Source: Halothiobacillus sp. (GTDB taxonomy: Bacteria > Pseudomonadota > Gammaproteobacteria > Halothiobacillales > Halothiobacillaceae). Taken from it: a stretch of DNA of 64,000 nt. The stretch is taken from the NCBI GenBank assembly GCA_016278265.1, contig JADQCE010000002.1, forward strand, positions 62,001 through 126,000. The letters run 5' to 3'. Under the pieces are notes generated by a model. The model did no database searches. It was given only the letters and a program-made list of their open reading frames with translations, and was not told the origin of the DNA. Positions 51,461 to 61,214 of this stretch are shown in pieces. Every line of letters begins with the position of its first letter. Position 1 is the first letter of the stretch. Made by a program: the position numbers and the translations under genes.

Positions 51461-51530
51461 GATCAGGAGTGAAGGGCCGCTGGCAGTAGTGAGTGGACGC
51501 CGCCCGCCCAAAAGCGCATCGTACGGCGCG

Positions 51531-51559
51531 TTGATGGGGCGAGCGTTAGCGGATAATCT
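51531..51559 (+). promoter_or_regulatory. Candidate promoter between bamD and rluD
   Basis: TTGATG (51531-51536) with TAATCT (51554-51559) 17 bases on, or GATAAT (51552-51557) 15 bases on. Expected start near 51566. A terminator-like hairpin lies about 30 bases further, before rluD. Confidence 0.45.
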
Positions 51560-51594
51560 TCGCAGATAAGATGCTAAAAACCAACCAATCTCAT

Positions 51595-51617
51595 GGCGGG
51601 TGTTTGCCCGTCTTTTT
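51595..51617 (+). terminator. Short terminator-like hairpin in the rluD leader
   Basis: GGCGGG (51595-51600) pairs with CCCGTC (51607-51612, one wobble) around TGTTTG, followed by TTTTT. It would release an RNA of about 50 bases from the upstream promoter, or attenuate rluD. Confidence 0.45.
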
Positions 51618-51662
51618 CATGTCTCCACGGACGGCGCCACGGCGCGCTCCCGGGACCTTTGG

Positions 51663-52673
51663 ATGGCTGATTTCCGATCGATGGATGTAGAACGCACCTT
51701 GTTGATTCCCGCCGAGCAGGCGGGCATGCGTCTCGACCAGGCGGCCGCGCAGTTGTGGCCGGACTTCTCCCGCAGCCGAATCCAGGAATGGATCAAGGGT
51801 GGCCAGGTGACGGTGGACGGCCGGTCGATGCGTCCGCGCGACACCGTGCTGGGCGGCGAGGAGTTGTCTCTGCGGACCGAGTTGGAGCAGCAGAGCGAGG
51901 ATCGTCCCCAGGACATTCCACTGGACATCGTCTTCGAGGACGAGCACCTGCTGGTGGTCAACAAGCCGGTCGACCTGGTGGTTCACCCCGGGGCCGGCAA
52001 TCCGGATGGTACGCTGGTCAACGCATTGCTTCATCACGATCCCGAGCTGGCCCTGCTGCCACGTGCCGGGGTGGTGCACCGGCTCGACAAGCAGACCAGC
52101 GGCCTGCTGGTCGTGGGCAAGACCCAGGCGGCATTTCAGGCTCTGGTTGCCGACCTGGCCGAGCGGCGGATCGGCCGTGAATACGACGCGGTGGTGGTTG
52201 GCCACCTGATCGCCGGCGGCACGGTGGACGAGCCGATCGGGCGGCATGCCCGCGATCGGCAGCGCCAGGCGGTCGTGGCCCAGGGCAAACCGGCCGTGAC
52301 GCATTACCGGGTCGTCGAGCAGTTCGGCGAACACACCTGGTTGCGTGTCCGTCTGGAAACGGGCCGCACCCACCAGATCCGGGTGCACATGGCGCATATC
52401 CGTCACCCGATCGTGGGTGATCCGGTCTACGGGGGGCGCCCGCGCCTGCCGCGGGGTGCCGAGGACATGTTGGTCGATGTGCTACGCGACTTCGGTCGTC
52501 AGGCCCTGCATGCCCGGCGGCTGACGCTCACTCACCCCGAGACCGGCGAGACGCTGTCGCTCAAGGCGCCGATGCCGGATGATATGGACGAATTGATCGA
52601 ACTGCTGCGCGATTATCGCGACGGCAACGACGAAGGAGAGGCCGAGGTTATCTATGTCACGGATCCCGACTGA
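51663..52673 (+). CDS. rluD: 23S rRNA pseudouridine synthase RluD
   Basis: Makes pseudouridines 1911, 1915 and 1917 (E. coli numbering) in helix 69 of 23S rRNA. The 336 residues have an N-terminal S4 domain (SRIQEWIKGGQVTVDG) and the catalytic motif VHRLDKQTSGLLVV with catalytic Asp142, then ETGRTHQIRVHMAHIRHPIV and GDPVYGGRPRLP. Starts at 51663 (MADFRS) or 51681 (MDVERT) are both possible without strong ribosome sites; 51663 is used. The 3' end overlaps pgeF by 20 bases. Confidence 0.93.
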   Translation: MADFRSMDVERTLLIPAEQAGMRLDQAAAQLWPDFSRSRIQEWIKGGQVTVDGRSMRPRDTVLGGEELSLRTELEQQSEDRPQDIPLDIVFEDEHLLVVNKPVDLVVHPGAGNPDGTLVNALLHHDPELALLPRAGVVHRLDKQTSGLLVVGKTQAAFQALVADLAERRIGREYDAVVVGHLIAGGTVDEPIGRHARDRQRQAVVAQGKPAVTHYRVVEQFGEHTWLRVRLETGRTHQIRVHMAHIRHPIVGDPVYGGRPRLPRGAEDMLVDVLRDFGRQALHARRLTLTHPETGETLSLKAPMPDDMDELIELLRDYRDGNDEGEAEVIYVTDPD

Positions 52674-53427
52674 CGCCCCCGAGGGCAGTCGCTTCATCGA
52701 GGCCACCTGGCCGACGCCGGCCGGCGTGCGCGCTGGTGTGACCACCCGGATCGGTGGCCACAGCCAGCCGCCGTTCGATGGCTTTAATCTGGCCACTCAC
52801 GTTGGTGACCAGACCGAGACCGTGGCGGCCAATCGGGCCGAGCTGGCCGAGATGCTCGCGCTGCCGGAGCCGCCTCGCTGGCTGAACCAGACGCACGGCG
52901 TCACGGTCGTCGGGCCGAACGTGCCGACCGATCGCCCCGAGGGCGATGCGGCCTATACCAATCGCTCCGGCGAGGTGCTGGCGGTGCTGACCGCCGATTG
53001 CCTGTCGGTGACGCTCGCCAGCCACGATGGCAGTGAAGTCGCGGTCGCGCATGCTGGCTGGCGCGGATTGGCCGCCGGCGTGATCGAGCGTACCGTCCAG
53101 CGATTCTCGGTGGCCGGTGACGAGCTGATGGCCTGGCTGGGCCCGGCAATCGGTCCGGCGCATTTCGAGGTGGGCGAAGAGGTGCGCGAGGCGTTCATGC
53201 GCGAATACCCCGCCGATGCATCGGCCTTCCGTGGCGCGGCCCAGACCGGTAGATACCATGCCGATTTATTCGCCCTGGCCCGGTCTCGATTGCGCCGGCA
53301 GGGGATCACGCGGGTGTTCGGCGGTGACCGGGACACCTACGCCCTGCCCGAACTGTTCTACTCGTATCGCCGCGACCAGGGCGAGACCGGCCGGATGGCT
53401 ACCCTGATCTGGCGTGAAAAAGACTGA
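52654..53427 (+). CDS. pgeF: Multicopper polyphenol oxidase-type / purine nucleoside phosphorylase (YfiH/PgeF family)
   Basis: Member of the laccase-domain family DUF152; E. coli YfiH (PgeF) edits peptidoglycan precursors and relatives act as purine nucleoside enzymes. The 257 residues have the conserved zinc ligands His81 (LNQTHG), Cys116 (TADCLSV) and His133 (VAHAGWRGL), and WLGPAIGPAHFEVGEEV downstream. ATG 52654 with AAGGAGAG lies inside the rluD end. rluD-pgeF is a conserved pair. The precise activity here is inferred from family only. Confidence 0.9.
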   Translation: MSRIPTDAPEGSRFIEATWPTPAGVRAGVTTRIGGHSQPPFDGFNLATHVGDQTETVAANRAELAEMLALPEPPRWLNQTHGVTVVGPNVPTDRPEGDAAYTNRSGEVLAVLTADCLSVTLASHDGSEVAVAHAGWRGLAAGVIERTVQRFSVAGDELMAWLGPAIGPAHFEVGEEVREAFMREYPADASAFRGAAQTGRYHADLFALARSRLRRQGITRVFGGDRDTYALPELFYSYRRDQGETGRMATLIWREKD

Positions 53428-53443
53428 CAAGAGGAAGACCGAA

Positions 53444-53968
53444 ATGACGCAACCCTGGCTTTTGCTGACCCTGGTCGGGGCGGATCGGCCCGGCATCGTC
53501 GCCCATGTCACCCGGGTGTTGTTCGGCGTGGGCGCCGAGCTCGGCGAGACGGCGATGATGCGGCTGGGCAACCAGTTCGCGATCATGATGATGGTGCGTG
53601 GCGCCGGTAACCCCGAGGAGGTGGCCGGTTTGCTCGAATCCACCCGGGCCGATTTTGGTCTCAAGCTGCACGTCGACGAGATCGACGCGGCCCTGCATCA
53701 GCACCGCGAGCCGGACGTGTCGGTGATCGTGCACAGCGCCGACCGCAGCGGCATCGTCAGTGAGGTCACCGCCGCGCTGCTCGAGGCCGGCATGAACATC
53801 CTTGACCTGCGCTCGGACGTGGGCGGGTCGAGCGACAAGCCGATCTATATCATGCAGATCGACGGCGAGAGCAGTAACGGGATCGAGCCGATCGAGCAGT
53901 GCGTGGCGCGGCTCGCCGATCAGGGGCTGACCGTGCGGGTCACCCCGCTCGAGACGATGCGGGGGTGA
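53444..53968 (+). CDS. GcvR-like ACT-domain regulator
   Basis: 174 residues formed of two ACT domains: LTLVGADRPGIVAHVTRVLF at the start and VIVHSADRSGIVSEVTAALL near 96, like E. coli GcvR, which binds GcvA and represses glycine cleavage genes in the absence of glycine. In other gammaproteobacteria similar proteins sit beside bcp. No gcvA is nearby, so target is unknown. ATG 53444 follows AGAGGAAG; an upstream ATG at 53414 would overlap pgeF. The stop overlaps the def start (GTGA). Confidence 0.82.
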   Translation: MTQPWLLLTLVGADRPGIVAHVTRVLFGVGAELGETAMMRLGNQFAIMMMVRGAGNPEEVAGLLESTRADFGLKLHVDEIDAALHQHREPDVSVIVHSADRSGIVSEVTAALLEAGMNILDLRSDVGGSSDKPIYIMQIDGESSNGIEPIEQCVARLADQGLTVRVTPLETMRG

Positions 53969-54462
53969 GCGTGGAGCCGCTGCCGATCCTGACGTACCCC
54001 GACGAGCGCCTGAAAACGGTCTGCGAGCCGGTCGAGCAATTCGACCCGGAGTTACGGGAGTTTGCCGAACACCTGCAGCACACCGCGGACCTGGGCCCCT
54101 CGGCCGTGGGCATCGCCGCCCCGCAGGTGGGCCGCATGCAGCGGCTTTGCCTGGTCGACGCCACGCGCGCCAAACGCCCGGTGGATAACAACGGCCCCCT
54201 GGTCCTGATCAATCCGGCGATCACCAACTGGAAGGGCTTTGCCGTCGGTCGCGAGGGCTGCCTGTCCATTCCCGATTATACCGGCAAGGTGATCCGTGCC
54301 GAGACCATCGAGCTGACCGCCCAGGATATCCAGGGGCGGACCGTCACCTTCAAGATGAAGGGCTTCGAGGCGCGCATTGCCCAGCACGAGATCGATCACC
54401 TCGACGGCATCCTTTTCCTCGACCGGCTCGTGAGCCGGCATGCGGACCTGAGAGAGCGGTAA
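53965..54462 (+). CDS. def: Peptide deformylase
   Basis: Removes the N-formyl group from nascent proteins using a metal centre. The 165 residues contain all three motifs: GIAAPQVG (49-56), EGCLS (97-101, ligand Cys99) and QHEIDHLDG (140-148, ligands His141 and His145, catalytic Glu142). The start is GTG 53965, sharing a GTGA overlap with the upstream stop; GTG 53971 is an alternative. It lacks fmt as a neighbour, so it may be a second, non-fmt-linked deformylase; another copy could lie elsewhere. Confidence 0.92.
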   Translation: MSVEPLPILTYPDERLKTVCEPVEQFDPELREFAEHLQHTADLGPSAVGIAAPQVGRMQRLCLVDATRAKRPVDNNGPLVLINPAITNWKGFAVGREGCLSIPDYTGKVIRAETIELTAQDIQGRTVTFKMKGFEARIAQHEIDHLDGILFLDRLVSRHADLRER

Positions 54463-54600
54463 CGCCCTGATCCGCAACGCGTTGCTGGCGCCTGCCTGCT
54501 ACGGTTGTTGAGGCGCGGGCCGGACTGCCTGGTCCGTGAGTCGGCCGGCATCGGGTGCCTGCCGACCTGGCCGTCGGGGAGGTGCCCCGGGGAGGTGCCC

Positions 54601-55461
54601 ATGGGCATAGCGCTGGTCATTCTTGCTGCCTTCCTCTGGGGCGTGTCCGGCGGGATTGCCGCCGTACTCATCGAGCGGGGCTGGGACCCGCTGGTGGTCT
54701 CCTTCTACCGGGGCGTGGTCGGCTTTCTCTGTTTCGCCGCCTGGTGGCTGGCGAGGTTCGCCGTCATCCCGTTCCCGGACCGGCGGGCCATCCTCTGGTC
54801 GGTGCTTGCCGGTCTCGGGGTCGCGGGCAACTTCATCTTCTACTTCCTCAGCATCTCGCAGGCCAATGTCGCGGTCGCGGTGACACTCATGTACACCGCC
54901 CCGATCTACGTCTACCTGGTTTCGCTTGCGACGGGCGCGGTGCGGCTGACCCCGGGGTTCTTGGCGGCGATCGGCTCGGTCGTGCTGGGCGTGGCGCTGC
55001 TGACCCAGCTTGTCGGCAGTGAGAATCTGTCGGGGCTTTCCGTCGCCGGTATGGCCGCAGGGGTCGCCGCCGGTGTCTCCTACGCGGTGTTCCTGTTCGG
55101 TTTTCGAAACGCCGTGATTCGCACCTCACCGGTGGTTGCCCTGGGCCTGGCCTTCCTGGTGTTCCTGCTGGTCATGGCGCCGCTTGTCGATCCCGGCAAG
55201 GTCGTGTCCGCCTCGCTGTCCGACGATGCCCACTTGTTCGTGCTGCTCGGGCTGTTCGGCGCCGGGATTTCATTCGTGTTCTATGTGCTCGGCCTGAGGC
55301 GGGCCTCGCCGGTCGCCGTGGCGCTGGTGGCTGCGGTCGAACCGGTTACCGCGTCGCTGTTCGGTCTGGCGGTGCTGGGCCAGTCGCTCGCGCCGTTACA
55401 GTGGTTGGGGATGGGCGTCATCATCGCCACCGTAACCGCGCTGGCGGTCCGGCAGCATTGA
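54601..55461 (+). CDS. EamA-family drug/metabolite transporter
   Basis: Inner-membrane permease of the DMT superfamily with two EamA repeats; substrate unknown. The 286 residues show about ten hydrophobic segments (IALVILAAFLWGVSGGIAAV at the start; FIFYFLSISQANVAVAVTLM; ISFVFYVLGLRRASPVAVAL near 220). The ATG 54601 is preceded by GGGGAGG inside a tandemly repeated 13-base unit (54576-54600), so two ribosome-site copies are present. Lies 138 bases after def on the same strand, with no terminator between. Confidence 0.82.
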   Translation: MGIALVILAAFLWGVSGGIAAVLIERGWDPLVVSFYRGVVGFLCFAAWWLARFAVIPFPDRRAILWSVLAGLGVAGNFIFYFLSISQANVAVAVTLMYTAPIYVYLVSLATGAVRLTPGFLAAIGSVVLGVALLTQLVGSENLSGLSVAGMAAGVAAGVSYAVFLFGFRNAVIRTSPVVALGLAFLVFLLVMAPLVDPGKVVSASLSDDAHLFVLLGLFGAGISFVFYVLGLRRASPVAVALVAAVEPVTASLFGLAVLGQSLAPLQWLGMGVIIATVTALAVRQH

Positions 55462-55549
55462 GTGTCGTCGACGCGTGATCCGGCTGACATGGGGCAGTCA
55501 CCTGGTTGCGGGATAACGGTGGGGCTCCCTTTAGGCACGGAGGTGTCTT

Positions 55550-55713
55550 ATGAAAGCCCACCGCCAATGTTCCCGCTATCGCACGGTCATCGATTTCCGA
55601 CGTGCGCCTGGGTACGCCGGACGCCCTCCCTCCCGGCCGGCCCTTGAATACCCGTGCCGTGGGCCTACATTTGTAGGCAGTTACACGAATTCAAGGCATA
55701 CGAGGTGCTTTAC

Positions 55714-55732
<19 letters not shown>
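55550..55732 (+). CDS. Possible small ORF in the clpB upstream region
   Basis: A 60-codon frame starting [20 protein letters not shown] with a good GGAGG seven bases upstream. It runs through the clpB promoter and overlaps the clpB start by 19 bases in another frame, and no homologue is recognised. The 252-base gap between EamA and clpB holds nothing else besides the promoter, so this may be chance. Confidence 0.2.
55643..55672 (+). promoter_or_regulatory. Heat-shock (sigma-32) promoter of clpB with palindrome
   Basis: CTTGAAT (55643-55649), 14-base spacer, CCTACATTT (55664-55672), close to the sigma-32 pattern CTTGAA / CCCCATNT. The -10 lies inside the perfect palindrome GCCTACA-TT-TGTAGGC (55663-55678), which may be an operator. 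Confidence 0.75.
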
Positions 55733-58311
<2,579 letters not shown>

Positions 58312-58410
58312 CAGGAGGTCAGCGTCCGGCGCACGCTCTCTTATTCGCAGAAGGGATAGGGGGCGTGACGCCGGTTTGCCTGATTGCCTGCCGGATTGTC
58401 GCAAAGAATG

Positions 58411-58440
58411 AACAGGCCGGGTGCTTCCCCCGGCCTGTTT
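58411..58440 (+). terminator. Intrinsic terminator between clpB and the sensor kinase
   Basis: AACAGGCCGGG (58411-58421) pairs with CCCGGCCTGTT (58429-58439), ending TTT. It lies 100 bases after clpB and close to the convergent kinase stop, so it may serve both strands. Confidence 0.8.
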
Positions 58441-58459
58441 GCGTGATGGGACGACGTGT

Positions 58460-59791
58460 TCAGGGCAGTTGGATCTCGACGGCAAGTCCACCGAGGTCAG
58501 GCGAGCGCGAGAACGACAGCCTGCCGCCGTATAGTTCGACGATTTCGCGAACGATCGCCAGCCCCAGTCCGTGCCCATCGCGGGATTCGTCCAGGCGCGT
58601 TCCCCGGTGGGCGAGTTCCTGCAAGGAGTCGGCCGGAACGCCCGGTCCATCGTCGGAAACGGTGATATGCCAGCGGTCGTCCTGCCGGCTTACCTCGACC
58701 TGTATGCGGCTCTCGGCCCATTTCGCCGCGTTGTCCAACAGGTTGCCGAAGAGTTCGTACATGTCCTCTCGGTCGGCGCGCAGGAAGGCACCGCTGGGGC
58801 AGTCGACCCGGTGGGTGAAGGTCTTGTCGGGGTGGAGATGACGGAACATGCCGAGTAACCGGGGCAGTTCGCTTTCCACCTCGAAACGCTGGCCGCCACG
58901 GGCTTCGCCTGCCATGCGTGCCTGGCGAAGTTCCCGGTCAGTGATTCGGCGCATGCGAGCGACCCCCTCGGCAAGCCGTTCGGCGGTCTCCGGCGAAAGG
59001 TCCTTATGGGAGCGTTGCAGCACCTGGTCGATCAGCGTGATGGGGGTCTTGAGCGCGTGGGCGAGGTTGCCGAGCGCCTTGCGCGAACGCGATAGACGGC
59101 GCTGCATGGCATCCTGCAGGTGGTTGATCTCCTCGACCATGGGCCGGAGTTCCGGCGGGACGGCCTCATCCAGCCGGTCGATCTCGCCCTCCTGCAGGCG
59201 GCGGCAGTCCTGCCGCACTCGATCGAGCGGACGTAGGCTTGCCCGGACAATCAGTCGCTGCGCGACGAGCATGATGCCGAGCAGGATCAGGGTCACGATG
59301 GCAAAACGCCAGCGGAAGGTATCGATCCGGTCCTCCAGTGCCGAGAGGTCCTCGGCCACGTGCACCTCGAGCCAGGTGCCGTCCTTCTGAATCCGGTCGG
59401 CATAGACGAGCAAGGGCTGTTCCGCCGGGCCGGTGGCGTGGTAGGTGCCGGGGAACGACTCGAGTTGCCTGGGCTGGAAGTCGAAGTCCCACAGTGATCG
59501 CGAGCGCAATGGGTCGCCGCCGACATCGAGCTGGTAATAGTGCCCGGAGTAGGGGCGATCGTAGATGGGGTTGGCGTAGGCCGGATCGAGTCGGGGGGGA
59601 GTGGTGGTCGGGTCGACGCCGAGGACGAGGACCTCGGCGTCATGGGCAAGCCGGTCGACGACGTAACTCTCGGTGAGCACCACGGGCGCTCGGGCGGTCA
59701 CCAGCCAGAACAGGGCGACCAGCACCAGTACGCTGGCCAGGAGCCAGAGCGTCAGGCGGGTCTGGATATGGCGTGGCTTGAGCCGCCTCAT
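58460..59791 (-). CDS. PhoQ-like sensor histidine kinase
   Basis: Inner-membrane sensor of a two-component system. The 443 residues have TM1 at about 13-31, a periplasmic domain of about 130 residues, TM2 at 163-182, a HAMP region, and the kinase core: His245 in GNLAHALKTP, N-box Asn354 in GNLLDNAAKW, G1 DDGPG at 380-384, G2 GHGLGL at 406-411. The AHALKTP box resembles PhoQ. The ATG 59791 overlaps the regulator stop (ATGA). The periplasmic domain lacks obvious His/Cys metal ligands, so the signal is not deducible. Confidence 0.92.
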   Translation of the reverse strand: MRRLKPRHIQTRLTLWLLASVLVLVALFWLVTARAPVVLTESYVVDRLAHDAEVLVLGVDPTTTPPRLDPAYANPIYDRPYSGHYYQLDVGGDPLRSRSLWDFDFQPRQLESFPGTYHATGPAEQPLLVYADRIQKDGTWLEVHVAEDLSALEDRIDTFRWRFAIVTLILLGIMLVAQRLIVRASLRPLDRVRQDCRRLQEGEIDRLDEAVPPELRPMVEEINHLQDAMQRRLSRSRKALGNLAHALKTPITLIDQVLQRSHKDLSPETAERLAEGVARMRRITDRELRQARMAGEARGGQRFEVESELPRLLGMFRHLHPDKTFTHRVDCPSGAFLRADREDMYELFGNLLDNAAKWAESRIQVEVSRQDDRWHITVSDDGPGVPADSLQELAHRGTRLDESRDGHGLGLAIVREIVELYGGRLSFSRSPDLGGLAVEIQLP

Positions 59792-60465
59792 GAAGCTTCT
59801 CTGCGATCGCGATGGAAGACGTATCCCTGACCGCGGCGCGTTTCGATCCATTCGCGGCCCAGCTTGCGGCGCAGCCGCGTGACGTAGGCCTCGATCACGT
59901 TGGGGTCTCGGTCGTCGTCGAACTCGTAGAGATGCTCGGCCAGCCGGCTTTTCGACAGTACGTGGCCCGCGTGATGGATGAAGTAGCGCAGCAGCCGGAA
60001 CTCGGTGCCGGTCAGCTTCACTGGCTTTCCGTCGAGCTGTGCTTGCTGGCGGGCTTCGTCCAGTACGAGTGCGCCATTCGACTGCATCAGGTCGGCGGGA
60101 TGGTCGCTCACACGCCGCGAGAGCGCGCGGAGGCGAGCCACCAGTTCCTCGAGGTGGAAGGGCTTGGCGAGATAGTCGTCGGCCCCGGCCTCGAAGCCCT
60201 CGACCTTCTCGAACCAGGCGTCCCGGGCGGTCAGCAGCAGTACCGGCAGGCCCAGCCCTTTCTCGCGCCATTCGCGCAGTACCGCCAGGCCGTCCTTGCC
60301 CGGCAGACCGATGTCGAGCACGACCAGGTCGTGCACGTTTTCCCTTCCGAGCCAGGCGGCCTCGTCCCCGTCGCGCACCCAGTCGACCGCATAGCCGTGC
60401 TCGCGCAGGCGCGCCTGCAGGTCGGCGCCCAACGAGGTATCGTCCTCGGCCAGTAGCAGCCTCAT
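59788..60465 (-). CDS. PhoP-like response regulator (OmpR family)
   Basis: 225-residue DNA-binding response regulator. Receiver domain with acidic pocket EDD (7-9), phospho-acceptor Asp51 in LVVLDIGLPG, Lys101 in LAKPF, and a C-terminal winged helix (LTGTEFRLLRYFIHHAGHVL; NVIEAYVTRLRRKLG; RRGQGYVFHRD). Overall closest by eye to PhoP. It starts at ATG 60465, 3 bases after the PepSY stop, and overlaps the kinase by 4 bases. It probably controls the upstream efflux genes; no binding site is visible within the cluster. Confidence 0.93.
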   Translation of the reverse strand: MRLLLAEDDTSLGADLQARLREHGYAVDWVRDGDEAAWLGRENVHDLVVLDIGLPGKDGLAVLREWREKGLGLPVLLLTARDAWFEKVEGFEAGADDYLAKPFHLEELVARLRALSRRVSDHPADLMQSNGALVLDEARQQAQLDGKPVKLTGTEFRLLRYFIHHAGHVLSKSRLAEHLYEFDDDRDPNVIEAYVTRLRRKLGREWIETRRGQGYVFHRDRREAS

Positions 60466-60468
60466 CGG

Positions 60469-60915
60469 TCAGTCGTCCCCGTGGTGATCGTCATCGTGGA
60501 AGGATTCCTCGCCTTCCTCGCTTTCCTCGCCTTCCTCGCCTTCCTCGCTTTCCTCGCCTTCCTCGCCTTCCTCGTCTTCCTCGTGTTCCTCGTGTTCGGA
60601 GAGGAGTCGGCCGTCCCGGGCGTCGAAGTACATCTCGTGGTAGTGGTCGTCCTCGCCGTAGACGGCGATCTCATAGACCAGGTTGTCCTCGTCGAGACGG
60701 GCTTCCACCATCTGTCCGGGATGGATGGCCTGCGCCCGCTCGAGCAGTTCGACCAGCGAGATGATTCTGCCCTGCTGGCGGAGTTCCAGTACCTGGTTGT
60801 GATCGGCCCCGGCCGGCGACACGATTACCAGGCCGGGCAGCATTGCCGCGGCAACCAACACCATCCGCAATCGGGATAGGATGCCTGTCCGAGCCGTGTT
60901 CTGTGCCTGGGTCAT
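60469..60915 (-). CDS. Exported PepSY-domain protein with acidic repeat tail
   Basis: 148 residues. A signal peptide (cut near residue 37, SPAGA then DHNQ) precedes a PepSY domain (VLELRQQGRIISLVELLERA; YEIAVYGEDDHYHEMYFDAR) at about 39-107. The last 40 residues are nearly all Glu, Gly and Ser in an EEGEES-like tandem repeat and end FHDDDHHGDD, a plausible metal-binding cluster. PepSY proteins often accompany PhoPQ-type systems and are thought to modulate or sense in the periplasm. Its start overlaps the DUF3240 stop (ATGA). Confidence 0.88.
   Translation of the reverse strand: MTQAQNTARTGILSRLRMVLVAAAMLPGLVIVSPAGADHNQVLELRQQGRIISLVELLERAQAIHPGQMVEARLDEDNLVYEIAVYGEDDHYHEMYFDARDGRLLSEHEEHEEDEEGEEGEESEEGEEGEESEEGEESFHDDDHHGDD
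60504..60596 (-). repeat. Tandem repeat encoding the acidic PepSY tail
   Basis: About ten imperfect copies of a 9-base unit (TTCCTCGCC or TTCCTCGCT on the plus strand), with variants GTC and GTG at the right end. They encode EEG/EES triplets. All units are multiples of three bases, so slippage would change length without a frameshift. Confidence 0.8.
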
Positions 60916-61214
60916 TCGATCGCTCCGCTGTCGAGCATGGGCACGAGCCAGTATCGCAGACCCAGTCCCGCCAGTTCATCCCGCATCGCCTCGAGCAGTG
61001 GCTCGGCCTCTTGCTGGTCGAGCTTGAGGTGGAACACGGCGCGACGTTGGCGACCGGTCACCTGCTCCACGAGACTGAAACGCCCGTGCTCGCGGCTGTG
61101 GCCCCAGGCGGCCTCGCCGGTAAAGCCGGAGAGTTCGTCGCGACCCAGCAGCCAGTCGATCACGATTTCCTCGGCGTCCGGGCGGGCAATCAGGGTCAAC
61201 AACACGTCATTCAT
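60912..61214 (-). CDS. DUF3240 family protein
   Basis: 100-residue soluble protein of DUF3240, a family typically found directly after CzcA/CusA-type pumps; it has a ferredoxin-like/PII-like character but no known activity. Seen: MNDVLLTLIARPDAEEIVID, EQVTGRQRRAVFHLKL, and LRYWLVPMLDSG near the end. The ATG overlaps the pump gene's stop and its own stop overlaps the PepSY start, so the five genes are serially coupled. A regulatory role on the pump is a guess from context. Confidence 0.85.
   Translation of the reverse strand: MNDVLLTLIARPDAEEIVIDWLLGRDELSGFTGEAAWGHSREHGRFSLVEQVTGRQRRAVFHLKLDQQEAEPLLEAMRDELAGLGLRYWLVPMLDSGAIE

Noticed and set aside
51593-51670. 25-codon upstream ORF in the rluD leader
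   Set aside because: No ribosome site and its codons run through the terminator-like hairpin; treated as chance.
60504-60596. Short tandem repeats considered as a CRISPR array
   Set aside because: Units are 9 bases with no spacers and lie inside a coding frame.
60039-60764. Plus-strand Arg/Pro-rich frame opposite the regulator and PepSY genes
   Set aside because: Product of reading the acidic repeat and the regulator gene backwards; low complexity with no start signals.
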